Below are positions 17,533 through 26,573 of a stretch of 60,981 bases of DNA, piece by piece. Both the position numbers and the translations under genes were made by a program. Position 1 is the first letter of the stretch. Each line of letters starts with the position of its first letter. The stretch lies in NCBI GenBank assembly GCA_016782865.1, contig JADHXR010000023.1, positions 1 through 60,981 on the forward strand, in the 5' to 3' direction. The notes under the pieces are model-generated. The model was not told the DNA's origin. It saw only the letters and a list, made by a program, of their open reading frames with translations, and did not search any database. Source of the DNA: Phycisphaerae bacterium (lineage in GTDB: Bacteria; Planctomycetota; Phycisphaerae; Sedimentisphaerales; Anaerobacaceae).

Positions 17533-18963
17533 CTATACAGTCAGGTACTCACCTTGCCAGATTTTCTCGGTCAACTCCCTTAGTTCTTCGTCGTAGTTCC
17601 TGAGCACTTCGAAATATTCATTGGATTCCAGCACTTCTCTGGCGTTTTCGTCTTCAGGCTTTGCTTCTTTCGGCAAAACTGAGTTTCGGAAGATTTCATA
17701 ATGGTCTCTTATGGAGCATGGCATGAGCCAGTTATCTGGCTTCTTCCGATTGTCCAGGCCGTATTCCCTCTGCCATTTTCGGCCCCTTTTCATGAAGTCG
17801 GAGAACATCGCATCAGCTAAGGTTTTTCCGTTTCTGTATAATTCATAGATATTGTCCACGTAATAGGGAATGAAAGCACAAGGCGTTACATTGCCGTGCC
17901 AATCGACATAAGCGTATCCGCCGCTCCTTCCATAGGCGATACAGCCTCTGGCGAGTACGCCGCTATTCCAAAAATCAGCCAGACAATATTTCTTTTCGCC
18001 TAACAGCTCTTCCCATTTTCTATACAGCTTGAGTCTCTCTCTTGGATTCACCATCAAATCAAGCTCGTCTTTGCCTCTGCCGATCGGCATCAGTTGGAAT
18101 TCCCACATATAGCAGGCCCCCAGCTCCTTGAAGTAGAAGTCGTAAAATTCATCTCCCAGCAATATGTCGATGTTTTTGCTTGTTGCAGTCACTGAAATTC
18201 CGAACGGAACGCCTTCGCCCCTTAAATAGTCAAAAGCCCTGAGGATTTTTTTGAACGTGCCGGCTCCTCTTCTTTGGTCTGTCTGTTCTTCGTGGCCTTC
18301 AACGGAAATTGCAGGAGTGACGTTTGCAGATTCGGCAAGTCTTCGAGCAACTTCTTCATCAATCACTGTGCCGTTAGTGTATACGAGGAACAGCATGTCG
18401 TCATATTTTTTGTAGATATCCAGCAGGGTCTTGCCCTCGCTCCTGTACAGAAAAGGCTCACCCCCGCTGATCGTTATGAACCTGCTGCCGAACAGGTCAT
18501 GGACCTCCGCGGCCACTCTATCCACGATCGGATAAGGGATCGTGGCGGCGGCATCCGCGCCCGAGGCTGCGTAACAGCCGGTGCATTTCAGATTGCACTT
18601 TTGCGTTGGAGAGAAAACGATGAAAGTCGGCGGTAGTTCCCCGTATTTTTCTTTGTACTTCTGAACAGCCTGATTGCAGCTATGGTCTTCGCGAATAAGG
18701 TTATTTTGAACGAAAACATCGACGATTTTCTCGATGATTTCTCCGGAGACATAGCCCTTATCTATATTGCCATTCACGCAATGCAGCATCGCCGACAAGA
18801 ACTGATATCTTTTTATCTGCACTTGTCTCAAATCTTCCGAATCGTCACTAACTACATTCTTATAGATGTAATCGTCGATTCTCTTTGCCAGCAGCTTCCT
18901 AAGGCGTTTATGCTTTACCATCTTCTTCAGCGTGGACGATATGATTTCCGGTTTCATTTTCAA
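17533..18963 (-). CDS. Radical SAM protein with C-terminal auxiliary region
   Basis: The 476-residue protein has the radical SAM cluster motif C-x3-C-x2-C (Cys123, Cys127, Cys130 in C-N-L-K-C-T-G-C), followed by the S-G-G-E-P motif (I-T-I-S-G-G-E-P-F). Cysteines in R-G-C-I-A-Y, T-P-C-A-F and M-P-C-S in the C-terminal half suggest a SPASM/twitch-like region for extra Fe-S clusters. About 110 residues of helical sequence precede the radical SAM domain. Substrate unknown; SPASM-type enzymes often modify peptides or act in cofactor maturation. No obvious peptide substrate gene lies next to it. AAGGGAATTGAAA precedes the ATG. Confidence 0.85.
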   Translation of the reverse strand: MKMKPEIISSTLKKMVKHKRLRKLLAKRIDDYIYKNVVSDDSEDLRQVQIKRYQFLSAMLHCVNGNIDKGYVSGEIIEKIVDVFVQNNLIREDHSCNQAVQKYKEKYGELPPTFIVFSPTQKCNLKCTGCYAASGADAAATIPYPIVDRVAAEVHDLFGSRFITISGGEPFLYRSEGKTLLDIYKKYDDMLFLVYTNGTVIDEEVARRLAESANVTPAISVEGHEEQTDQRRGAGTFKKILRAFDYLRGEGVPFGISVTATSKNIDILLGDEFYDFYFKELGACYMWEFQLMPIGRGKDELDLMVNPRERLKLYRKWEELLGEKKYCLADFWNSGVLARGCIAYGRSGGYAYVDWHGNVTPCAFIPYYVDNIYELYRNGKTLADAMFSDFMKRGRKWQREYGLDNRKKPDNWLMPCSIRDHYEIFRNSVLPKEAKPEDENAREVLESNEYFEVLRNYDEELRELTEKIWQGEYLTV

Positions 18964-19160
18964 TTCCCTTCCAACATATCAAGACTACTGAGATGACTTA
19001 CCCCAAAACGCTTCTGCCTTCACAGCAATTATGGAACGGATTCGAGCTACTTGCAAGAAAAAAGTTCTTAAACTTAGGATTCTTGCCCTAAGCTTTTCAA
19101 CTGCAAATCCTTGTGAAGCCAGAAACAAGCGTTTTTCCAAAAGACCTCCGCTCAGAAGAG

Positions 19161-20348
19161 TTACCGTATCGCTTTAATGCGAGCGACTATTCTGAGCGCC
19201 AGGATTCCCAGCGCGGCGCTTGCTGTATTGCATAGAAGATCCAGCGAAGACGGCGAGCGCGTCGGCAAGCCCATCTGACTGATTTCAATAATAAGGCTCA
19301 GGATCGCACCCGCCAGCACTGTCAGAAAGGCGGCCCGCCTGGGGGAAATATGTCTGTTTGCGGCCAGAAACATAAGCAGGCAGCATGCGAAAGGGACGAA
19401 ACCGAAAATGTTCACCAGGATGTCCGCTACGAACCATTTCTTCCAGGCCATCTCTCGCCAGAACCGCACCACTACTTCCCTCTTGAGGGCCTTGAATAGC
19501 GGCCGAATGGTTAAATGATTCGCGTTGTCCACTTGATTGCGCACTGAGGCGCCTGTTCGCTCTGCGAAAGTATACAAAAGCAACGGCTCAGGCTCAATAA
19601 CAGTAGGCATATCGACCGGCTTGTTGGCCCATGACATATAGTGTTGCCGGATTTGCTCGGACGTTAACAGCTTGTCGTACAGGGCCAAACCATAAAGGTT
19701 TCCCACCCAGGCGTTTTGACCAATAGACGAATTGCCCAGATTGAGGTAGCCACAGAAATGTTCCACTCCAATCAGTGACCGAATGTCGTAAGACCGGGCC
19801 AGCTCTCCGTTGACATAAATCTCCGTTCGCTCGGACCCGGAGGCTATCGTGATCAATTTCTTCTGATTTGTACTGAGCCCGTGCTTGAGGTCGATTTCAC
19901 GATAGGTGTCGCGGGCGTCATTGTGGTTGTCTCTGCTGCGTATAATCAGGTAGGACTTCCATTGGCCGATGACCAACGGCGAGCGAGGGTAGCCGTCATG
20001 GAAGGATGCGATATGCGCCAGACCACGATCTCCTTCTGCGTGCGATTCGACATAGATCTCGATCGTGCTGGGCTCGAAGCGGTGCGATCCGGTTCGGACA
20101 TCGAGAGGTGCATCGCTGTAAATAACGCCGCCACTGGCTCTTCGGGTTGAGAGACCTTGTTTGTAAAATTGGATGCCGTCTTGTGCGACCAGCCAGCGGA
20201 CCTGATTTTCGGAAAAAAAGTTCAGAGGCCAGAGCCCGAACAACAAGGTCACGATACTGACCAGGATCAACAACGGCAGGGTAAGCTTGCGACTTATCAT
20301 TTCCAGATCTGCTGCGAGAATCTCCGCATACGGTTTTCCCAAACGCAA
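19161..20348 (-). CDS. VanZ-like membrane protein with LamG-type lectin domain
   Basis: The 395-residue protein begins with a TM helix (about residues 23-41). It continues with a LamG/concanavalin-like beta-sandwich of about 200 residues (pattern I-Y-V-N-G-E-L-A-R-S, then L-G-N-S-S-I-G-Q-N-A-W-V-G) and ends with the four-helix VanZ region (F-V-A-D-I-L-V-N-I-F-G-F-V-P-F and the E-I-S-Q motif). The combination suggests a cell-envelope protein that contacts glycan. It is co-oriented with, and 54 bases downstream of, the selD gene, but nothing in it points to selenium. An in-frame ATG at 20300 is an alternative start. Confidence 0.7.
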   Translation of the reverse strand: MRLGKPYAEILAADLEMISRKLTLPLLILVSIVTLLFGLWPLNFFSENQVRWLVAQDGIQFYKQGLSTRRASGGVIYSDAPLDVRTGSHRFEPSTIEIYVESHAEGDRGLAHIASFHDGYPRSPLVIGQWKSYLIIRSRDNHNDARDTYREIDLKHGLSTNQKKLITIASGSERTEIYVNGELARSYDIRSLIGVEHFCGYLNLGNSSIGQNAWVGNLYGLALYDKLLTSEQIRQHYMSWANKPVDMPTVIEPEPLLLYTFAERTGASVRNQVDNANHLTIRPLFKALKREVVVRFWREMAWKKWFVADILVNIFGFVPFACCLLMFLAANRHISPRRAAFLTVLAGAILSLIIEISQMGLPTRSPSSLDLLCNTASAALGILALRIVARIKAIR

Positions 20349-20402
20349 ATCCGGGGACAGTTTCTTCTCTGGCCCTTTCTCAGATCTCGCGTCTGTTATC
20401 TG

Positions 20403-22013
20403 TCAAGAGTTCTTGAACTGCTCATAAAAGACCATTGTCGGTGAGCCGCCGAAGCTGATACCCATCCAGGCGGCTTCGTCAATTTCATCCTGGGTAAAGC
20501 CTTTGTCCCTGGCCTTTTTCAGGTGCATTTTCAGACAGGGCTCGCACCGCAAGGCGACCGAAAGCGCGATCGCCATGGCCTGCTTGGTATAGGCGTCCAG
20601 GCCATGCGGGGAATTTGCAGCGCCGAGGAAATCCGTGAACTTGGCCTTGATCTGAGCGATTTGCGACCCCTCGGCGGCGCCCTGCGTCGACGAACTCACG
20701 GCGTCTGCACAACAGGGGACTTCTTCGCCCTGAGGCTCGGCAGCCTGCTCGGGTTGCAGTTTTGCCTGCGCCGGCCGGGCGCCAGGTTTGTCCGAGTCCA
20801 GCGCCGGTATCTTCCGGCTGCCGCTGGTCTCGACCCGGACAAGCCCCGAACCTTTGCCGGAGATTCTGCCGATGACCGCGGCGGCGGAAACTCCATTGTT
20901 GTGCAGAGCTTTCACGAAATCGGCAGCATCGCTTTGCCTGATCGAGATCAACAGCCCGCCCGAGGTCTGCGCATCGTAGCATATATCGACCATCTCCGGG
21001 GGGAGAGCATCGGCGGCGATAATCCGCTCGCCACAGGATTCCTTGTTTCGCTCCATCGCACCGGGCAGTATCCCCGCCGCGGCATAATTGAGCACGCCGG
21101 GCAGCAGCGGGATATCATCCCAGATCACTTCGACGTCCACGCCGCTTGAGAGCGCCATCTCCGAGAGATGTCCCATCAGGCTGAAACCTGTCACGTCCGT
21201 GCAGGCATGCGCACCAAACTTGACCATCAATTGCGACGCCTTCTTGTTCAGCGTCGTCATCGACTTCGCCGAAGCCTCGACACTTCTTGCATCGGCCCTG
21301 CCGATCTGCGAGGCGAAGGCAATGATTCCCGTTCCCAGCGGTTTGGTCAGGACAAGCACGTCACCCGGGCGGGCGCCCGCGTTGGTGACGATTTTGTCTT
21401 TGTCAATAATGCCTGTGACGGCGAAGCCCGCTTTGATTTCGCTATCGTTAATGCTGTGGCCGCCAATGATCGCCGCTCCGGCCTCGTTCATCTTGTCGAT
21501 ACCGCCGGAGAGGATTTCTTTCATCGTTTTGTCGGGGACCTTGCGAACGGGAAAACCGAGCACCGAAACCGCCATCATGGGCGTGGCCCCCATTGCGTAA
21601 ATGTCGCTTACGGAATTAGCCGCCGCGACCTGTCCGAATGTGTAGGGATCATCCACCGACGGAGTAAAGACATCCACGGTCTGGACCAATGCCTTGCCGT
21701 CACCCATATCGTAAACGCCGGCATCGTCGCCGGCCGGCATGCCGACCAGCACGCGGGGGTCGTCGACAGCAGGCAGATCGCTCAGCACCTGCTTTAGAAA
21801 CGCCTGGTCGATTTTGGAAGCACAACCGGCCTTTTCCACAAGCTTCGTCAACTGAACGGGCCCGGTGGGACTTTCGAGCCGCTCGCCCGCACACAGGCAT
21901 ATATTCTTTTCCCTGAAAATATCACAAGGACAGGGTTTGCCGGGATCACAAATGCAGTGCCCGAGCCTTATGGAACGCTGCATGACGCGTTTTCGTCTTT
22001 CCATGTCTACCAT
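20403..22013 (-). CDS. selD: Selenophosphate synthase fused to an AhpD-like domain
   Basis: SelD uses ATP to convert selenide to selenophosphate, the selenium donor for selenocysteyn-tRNA. Residues about 50-400 are a complete SelD: catalytic Cys64 and Lys67 in G-C-A-S-K, the D-D-A-G-V metal/ATP loop and T-V-D-V-F-T-P. Two parts are unusual. Residues 19-44 form a cysteine cluster, C-I-C...C-P-C...C-L-C (Cys20, 22, 28, 30, 39, 41). From about residue 435 a carboxymuconolactone decarboxylase/AhpD-like domain follows, with the redox motif C-E-P-C-x3-H (Cys490, Cys493, His497). The protein has 536 residues against about 350 for ordinary SelD. It is the last gene of the run that starts with the ABC importer, 85 bases after the activase. 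AAGG precedes the ATG at 22013. Confidence 0.95.
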   Translation of the reverse strand: MVDMERRKRVMQRSIRLGHCICDPGKPCPCDIFREKNICLCAGERLESPTGPVQLTKLVEKAGCASKIDQAFLKQVLSDLPAVDDPRVLVGMPAGDDAGVYDMGDGKALVQTVDVFTPSVDDPYTFGQVAAANSVSDIYAMGATPMMAVSVLGFPVRKVPDKTMKEILSGGIDKMNEAGAAIIGGHSINDSEIKAGFAVTGIIDKDKIVTNAGARPGDVLVLTKPLGTGIIAFASQIGRADARSVEASAKSMTTLNKKASQLMVKFGAHACTDVTGFSLMGHLSEMALSSGVDVEVIWDDIPLLPGVLNYAAAGILPGAMERNKESCGERIIAADALPPEMVDICYDAQTSGGLLISIRQSDAADFVKALHNNGVSAAAVIGRISGKGSGLVRVETSGSRKIPALDSDKPGARPAQAKLQPEQAAEPQGEEVPCCADAVSSSTQGAAEGSQIAQIKAKFTDFLGAANSPHGLDAYTKQAMAIALSVALRCEPCLKMHLKKARDKGFTQDEIDEAAWMGISFGGSPTMVFYEQFKNS

Positions 22014-22098
22014 CTTTACACCTTATATTTAACCATTAACCGAGCCGAGATTATACCGTCTACAAGCCCACAATGCTACCAAGCCAGTCCAGTGGACA

Positions 22099-22875
22099 TC
22101 ATGTCAATTGTCTGGATGCCAATATTGCCGCCCCGAGCGCGCCGGTCATCTGAGGGTCGGGTGACACCGTTACCGTTTGGCCCAGCGCGGCCTGCAAGGA
22201 GGCGTCCATTCCCGAGATCATGGCGACGCCGCCTGTGAAAATAACCGGCGGCTCCGCAAAGCGACCGGCCATCGCTATGATGCGTCCGGCTATAGCGGTC
22301 TGTACCCCGGCGACAATGTCGGCGCTGGCCGTGCCGGAGGCGAGCAGACCGGTAATCTCGGTCTCGGCGAACACAACACACATGCTGCTGATCGCCGCCG
22401 GATTTTTGCTCCCGGCAGCCATCTGCCCGAGAGACTCAAGCTCGGCGTCCAGGCGCTGGGCGACAACCTCCAGGAATCGCCCTGTCCCGGCTGCGCAGCG
22501 ATCGTTCATGGCGAAATCGCGTACCCTCCCCGAGGCATCCAAACGCAGCAGCTTACTGTCCTGTCCGCCAATGTCGATGACTGTCATGGCTTGGGGCACG
22601 AGATGATGTACCCCCGCAGCGTGACAGGTGATCTCGGTAATAGTCGTCCCGGCAATGCTGACAGCGTTCCTGCCGTAGCCTGTCGCCACGATTGCGGCGA
22701 CGTCTTTCCTGCTGATCCCGTCGTTCTTCAGGACATGGTCAAAAAGCTCCGATACGAGTTTGTCCTGCTCGACGCCCTGGTCCGCCAGGCCCTTTGCGAG
22801 GACCTGCATGCTCTCGCTGTCAATCAGGACTATCTTTATCGCTCTCGAACCGGCGTCTATTCCTGCACAAATCAT
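22099..22875 (-). CDS. 2-hydroxyacyl-CoA dehydratase activase-type ATPase
   Basis: The 258-residue protein is an ASKHA-fold ATPase of the HgdC/BcrA/BadF group. It shows G-I-D-A-G-S-R-A-I-K (phosphate loop), D-I-G-G-Q-D-S-K (about 101-108), and the two cluster cysteines Cys127 (N-D-R-C-A-A-G-T-G) and Cys166 (S-S-M-C-V-V-F-A-E-T-E), which in a homodimer hold one [4Fe-4S] cluster. Such activases hydrolyse ATP to inject a low-potential electron into a partner dehydratase or double-cubane reductase. The partners are surely the three proteins encoded immediately upstream (13-base gap). Oxygen sensitivity is expected. Confidence 0.93.
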   Translation of the reverse strand: MICAGIDAGSRAIKIVLIDSESMQVLAKGLADQGVEQDKLVSELFDHVLKNDGISRKDVAAIVATGYGRNAVSIAGTTITEITCHAAGVHHLVPQAMTVIDIGGQDSKLLRLDASGRVRDFAMNDRCAAGTGRFLEVVAQRLDAELESLGQMAAGSKNPAAISSMCVVFAETEITGLLASGTASADIVAGVQTAIAGRIIAMAGRFAEPPVIFTGGVAMISGMDASLQAALGQTVTVSPDPQMTGALGAAILASRQLT

Positions 22876-22887
22876 CCGTTTCTCCGT

Positions 22888-24279
22888 TTACTTGGGCGCC
22901 ACCCGACGACGGGCTTCTACTGTTTCTACAAGAGCTTCCAATCGTGTGCGCACCGTCGGGCGCATCGAGTCGGTTACAGGTGGAACTTCAATCTCCACCA
23001 CGGGGATGTCAAACTTCTCCTGGACGATCTCGGCGATAACCTGGCCCTCCAGCGCGCAATGACTTGCCCCCGGGATGCGCGAAATCAGAACCGCCTCGGC
23101 GCCATACATCTTGATATCTGCACAAATTCGTTCCGCGCGATCGATTGATGAGCCGGCCATAGGGTCGGCAAGCGCCATCTGCGCAAGCGCTTCGAGCGGC
23201 GGCAAATCCTCCGGAATCTCGTCGAGCGCGTGGCTGAAAAGATATTCCGTGCCGCATATTCTGCCTCCGCAGTCTTCGAGCAGATTCATCACCTGTAAAT
23301 CCGCCACGGGGTTGACCCAGAAGATTCTGGCCGCATCGACATCGAGGACGCCCACTGAGGCCTGCACGCGAGCTTTCGCTTCGTCGAGCAATTCTCCGAG
23401 CACAGCGATGGTCTCCCGGCGGTCCGAGCAGAAGTGTATCGCAAGCATCTCGGCGATGAGCATTTCGAGCGCAGGAACGGGACACCGCTGCGCCGTAAAA
23501 GCAAGATGCCGAAGCTCGGACAGACATCTGCGCACCTGGTTTGCCTTCTTGATCCCCGCAGAGAGCTTCTCGGCATCCAGGCGCTCGCCCGTCAATTCCT
23601 CAAGCGCAGTCTTGACCCGTTCGAGTTCGGATTGGACGAATTCAACCTGACGTTTCGGCGCGGAGAATCCGCCCGGCAGCGTCACTGCCGTTTCGTCCGG
23701 CTCAGGGTTTCGTCTGTGCGGCATTTCCCACCAGAGAATCGGGTGTCCCAGGCCCTCGAGCCGCTGAGCGATGGCGGAAAAATCATCGCAGGTTGCACCG
23801 ACGCTGCACACCAACATATCGGGCAAAGGAAAATGTGCACCTGTGACAAAAGCGCCCAACATCGCGCGCACGGGACAAAAGGACTCGTCGATGCCAAGTG
23901 AATCGGCGATCTCCAGCAGCCCGGCGCTGAGTTCCATCACGCACGGGATCCACCAGGCCCCGTCGGGGTAAAACGCAACCACGTTATCAAACGAATACGC
24001 CATCACCGGCACGGTTCCGAGATCCTTCATTGTGCCGACGATTCTTTTGCCTTCGGCCCGCGCCTCGCGCAGGCGGTTCTTTTCAGTAAGCAGGAAGTTC
24101 CACAACCTCAAAGCCGCGGCGGAATTGTCATACCGAAGCTTCAAGAGTCGCTGGTCCCCGTCCTTCAGATGTCTGCTTAGCGGGCCGCCGTAGTACGGCT
24201 GGAATGCCCCCGCCACCCGCAACTTTTCGTATTGCAGGTCCCATTGTTCGAGTGTTATTCGTTTCGGAGCATCGCTCAC
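22888..24279 (-). CDS. 2-hydroxyacyl-CoA dehydratase-family subunit 1
   Basis: The 463-residue protein belongs to the HgdB/FldC/double-cubane reductase superfamily. It has two Rossmann-like halves, with cysteines at 113, 135, 158 and 164 (the last pair in D-M-L-V-C-S-V-G-A-T-C-D-D), the region where family members bind their iron-sulfur cluster. It starts with GTG at 24279, overlapping the stop of the gene before it (GTGA), which implies coupled translation. It is the largest of three paralogues in a row. The substrate is not a predictable acyl-CoA: no CoA-transferase or beta-oxidation genes are nearby. A role in reducing a small imported compound is inference. Confidence 0.85.
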   Translation of the reverse strand: MSDAPKRITLEQWDLQYEKLRVAGAFQPYYGGPLSRHLKDGDQRLLKLRYDNSAAALRLWNFLLTEKNRLREARAEGKRIVGTMKDLGTVPVMAYSFDNVVAFYPDGAWWIPCVMELSAGLLEIADSLGIDESFCPVRAMLGAFVTGAHFPLPDMLVCSVGATCDDFSAIAQRLEGLGHPILWWEMPHRRNPEPDETAVTLPGGFSAPKRQVEFVQSELERVKTALEELTGERLDAEKLSAGIKKANQVRRCLSELRHLAFTAQRCPVPALEMLIAEMLAIHFCSDRRETIAVLGELLDEAKARVQASVGVLDVDAARIFWVNPVADLQVMNLLEDCGGRICGTEYLFSHALDEIPEDLPPLEALAQMALADPMAGSSIDRAERICADIKMYGAEAVLISRIPGASHCALEGQVIAEIVQEKFDIPVVEIEVPPVTDSMRPTVRTRLEALVETVEARRRVAPK

Positions 24280-25292
24280 TGCAGCATCTCCATAAAAGCG
24301 CCGATTCGCCCGGCGGTTCGATTCTCTTCGCTCTCGAAATCACCGGCCGTGTCAATGTCGAGAACCGGCAGATCGATCAGGTCCTTCAGTCGCCCCAGTT
24401 CGGCATGCCACATGTCGCACCACACGTACCGGCGGAAAATGATCCCCCGCACTGCCCTTTCGGTAAGCTTTTCCTCGAACCAATCGTACAGCTCCGAATC
24501 GGGCCTTCGGGAGACATCCTGAATGCCGCCAAAATAAGCACGGGCCAGCTTGCTCAACGGGTCTTCGCGCAGCCCTTCGGCATCCAGCGGTGCGCACATT
24601 CCGCGCTCGCCGGTTTCGGTTGCATCCAGGACTATTCGCCCGCCGGATTCCGCGACAATATCGAAAATGCGAAACTCCTGTTTCATCAAGGGCCCGCCTA
24701 TAATCGCCAGCGGTACGTATCTCGTATTGCGTATTGCGTATTGCGTATTGCGCTCCACGCACGACGCATCACGCAATACGCAAGACGAAGAGGGCCCGTC
24801 CCGCCCAAACGCGGCTATTCTTTCGGCGTACTCCCGGGCGGACAGGCGTTCTCTCGCTGCAAATATGGACGTCCGAGCGATGTCATATTCGAGCATAATT
24901 GCCGCCAGAGCATCGTTCGACGGTGACTTGCCGCCGTGGCGGATCAGGAATCGGCCCAAGCGCCTGAGTTCGTCGGTATACAACTCTTGCACCGCAGCAC
25001 TCTGCCAAGTGTTCGGGACATTCATTAGAAACGCCGGAAGTTCGCATTTGCGGGTGACAATATCGAAGGCCCGCCGCATCTGGTCACATACGGTTGTCAC
25101 CACAACCGCGCCGCCGCGATCGTTCTTTGTCACCTCGGCGATAAAGCCCCGAACATATGGGCAAACACCTTCTCTGCCCGCAAGCGAGAACACCGAACCC
25201 ACAGAGTCCGGCATCACCCTGCTCGGGCGCAAACCATGCGCTGCGATCCACTCGGCAGGAACATACGGGCAAGTATAGACGATTGTTCTCAT
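24276..25292 (-). CDS. 2-hydroxyacyl-CoA dehydratase-family subunit 2
   Basis: The 338-residue protein is the shortest of the three paralogues. Cys8 (Y-T-C-P-Y-V-P-A-E), Cys44 (G-V-C-P-Y-V-R) and Cys69 (T-T-V-C-D-Q-M-R-R-A) match the three-cysteine pattern of cluster-binding HgdB-type subunits, and the opening E-W-I-A-A-H-G-L-R-P is the family's usual N-terminus. TGATG overlap couples it to the upstream paralogue. About residues 168-192 are encoded by a short-repeat insertion (24715-24788) that has no counterpart in the family, so this loop is probably dispensable. It likely forms a heteromer with the other two subunits. Confidence 0.85.
   Translation of the reverse strand: MRTIVYTCPYVPAEWIAAHGLRPSRVMPDSVGSVFSLAGREGVCPYVRGFIAEVTKNDRGGAVVVTTVCDQMRRAFDIVTRKCELPAFLMNVPNTWQSAAVQELYTDELRRLGRFLIRHGGKSPSNDALAAIMLEYDIARTSIFAARERLSAREYAERIAAFGRDGPSSSCVLRDASCVERNTQYAIRNTRYVPLAIIGGPLMKQEFRIFDIVAESGGRIVLDATETGERGMCAPLDAEGLREDPLSKLARAYFGGIQDVSRRPDSELYDWFEEKLTERAVRGIIFRRYVWCDMWHAELGRLKDLIDLPVLDIDTAGDFESEENRTAGRIGAFMEMLQ
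24715..24788. repeat. Short tandem/palindromic repeat inside a coding region
   Basis: CGTATTG-type heptamer units repeat four times and are followed, after a short spacer, by the inverted form ACGCAATACGCA. Sequences of this kind are dispersed intergenic repeats in many environmental bacteria. Here it lies in frame inside the second dehydratase-family gene without creating a stop, adding about 24 residues rich in Asn-Thr-Arg-Tyr. Confidence 0.75.
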
Positions 25293-26545
25293 CAGTTCGA
25301 ACGCCCCTGCCCGAAAGCCCTGCCGCGAACCGTCTCGAACAGCGCTTCGACTCTCAATGCAATACGCGCCGAATCGGAGGGCGAATAGTCCGTTTCGATT
25401 CTAAGATACGGCGTACCAAGCTCTTTCTCTGCCAGCTCTTTGACGAGATAGGATTCGACGTCGTAAGTGATGCAGGCCTGCCAGATCAGATCGACAACGC
25501 ACTGCGGGCGATATCCGGCGGCCAGCTCGCGAAGCACGTCCATCCGACGATCGTTCCTGGTCATTACCGAGCACGGCAGACGCAAGTACTTCTGAGCCAG
25601 CGCAACGATCGGATCGTCGGCTGTTTCGTCGACGTCTTCCAGTATCGGCTTTACGCCCGTGCAGCTCTCCATACACACCACGAGCCCCCCGGCCGATTCG
25701 ATAATATCGAGAACCCGCTCGGCCCCGTGAGCCATCGGCACGCCGGTCAACAGCACGCGCACCGCAGGGTCTTTGCTGCAACTATCGCTGCGAGACCTGA
25801 ATTGCTTGATCGCCTCAGCGTACTGCTCGAAGTCGGCGTCGATGCCGGAGATGATACTCTTGAAATCCAGCAGTTGCCGGCCCGTCAGCGGAGGCGATTC
25901 GGATCGCATCAGCGCAGCCAATTCCCGCCGCAACTCTCGTTCACAATTCATGGTCTTGATGGCCTGCCTTATCTTCTCATCCGTGATTTCGACACCGAAC
26001 TGCTCCTCGAGCTTCGCCCTGAGCTTGCGCAGCTCTGTTATCCAATGCGCCATCGCGTCGTCATCGGTCGGCTTCTGCGGCAGCTCCAGCACGTACATGG
26101 GCCTCGTCTGAGCCATCAATTCATACATCTTCTTCTTGCCGTCGCAGGTGGTCTCGGCCACAATAAGATCCGCCATCTCCAGAAATGGATTCGCCCCGCG
26201 GAGGTGGTAGCCATAGGTTGATTTGATCAGCGGACAGAGATTCGCGGGCAGATGTTCTTCGGCCGCAGGGATCATCTCCGCAGAGCCGCCGCACAGGCAT
26301 ACCGGCACGGCATCAGCCGCCATGATCAACTCTCGCGGGGTGTATTCGCACATTATGCCGACTATGTGCCTGCCTGCGATCCTGGCATCCGTGGCGTACT
26401 GGTAGCAATTCTCAATCATCTTGCCGAACCATGCCAGAGGTCCATTCTCCGGAGCATTCTCGGCCGTACTCGCCGAACCACATTGGGGCGAAGAAGATTC
26501 GCCCGGCTCGACGGCTTTGTTACCGTCACCGCAACATTTTCCCAT
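25292..26545 (-). CDS. Double-cubane-type ATP-dependent reductase subunit 3
   Basis: From ATG 26545 (GAGGT upstream; a longer GTG-started frame would run 80 bases into the previous gene) the product has 417 residues. It has the most classic sequence of the three: G-I-M-C-E-Y-T-P-R-E-L-I (Cys66), a C-x18-20-C-P pair (Cys85/Cys104), E-T-T-C-D-G-K-K-K-M-Y-E (Cys134), M-E-S-C-T-G, and W-Q-A-C-I-T-Y-D-V-E-S with T-D-Y-S near the end. These are the features of single-gene double-cubane-cluster proteins, which reduce small molecules using electrons from the activase. The N-terminal 25 residues carry extra cysteines (K-C-C, Q-C). It probably forms the catalytic subunit of the complex. Confidence 0.88.
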   Translation of the reverse strand: MGKCCGDGNKAVEPGESSSPQCGSASTAENAPENGPLAWFGKMIENCYQYATDARIAGRHIVGIMCEYTPRELIMAADAVPVCLCGGSAEMIPAAEEHLPANLCPLIKSTYGYHLRGANPFLEMADLIVAETTCDGKKKMYELMAQTRPMYVLELPQKPTDDDAMAHWITELRKLRAKLEEQFGVEITDEKIRQAIKTMNCERELRRELAALMRSESPPLTGRQLLDFKSIISGIDADFEQYAEAIKQFRSRSDSCSKDPAVRVLLTGVPMAHGAERVLDIIESAGGLVVCMESCTGVKPILEDVDETADDPIVALAQKYLRLPCSVMTRNDRRMDVLRELAAGYRPQCVVDLIWQACITYDVESYLVKELAEKELGTPYLRIETDYSPSDSARIALRVEALFETVRGRAFGQGRSN

Positions 26546-26573
26546 TTCTTGACCTCGGATATCTGGGCGCCGA

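Noticed and set aside
25157..26221. Plus-strand frame of 354 codons opposite reductase genes.
   Set aside because: Shadow frame in GC-rich DNA with no domain; the minus strand encodes clear double-cubane-type proteins.
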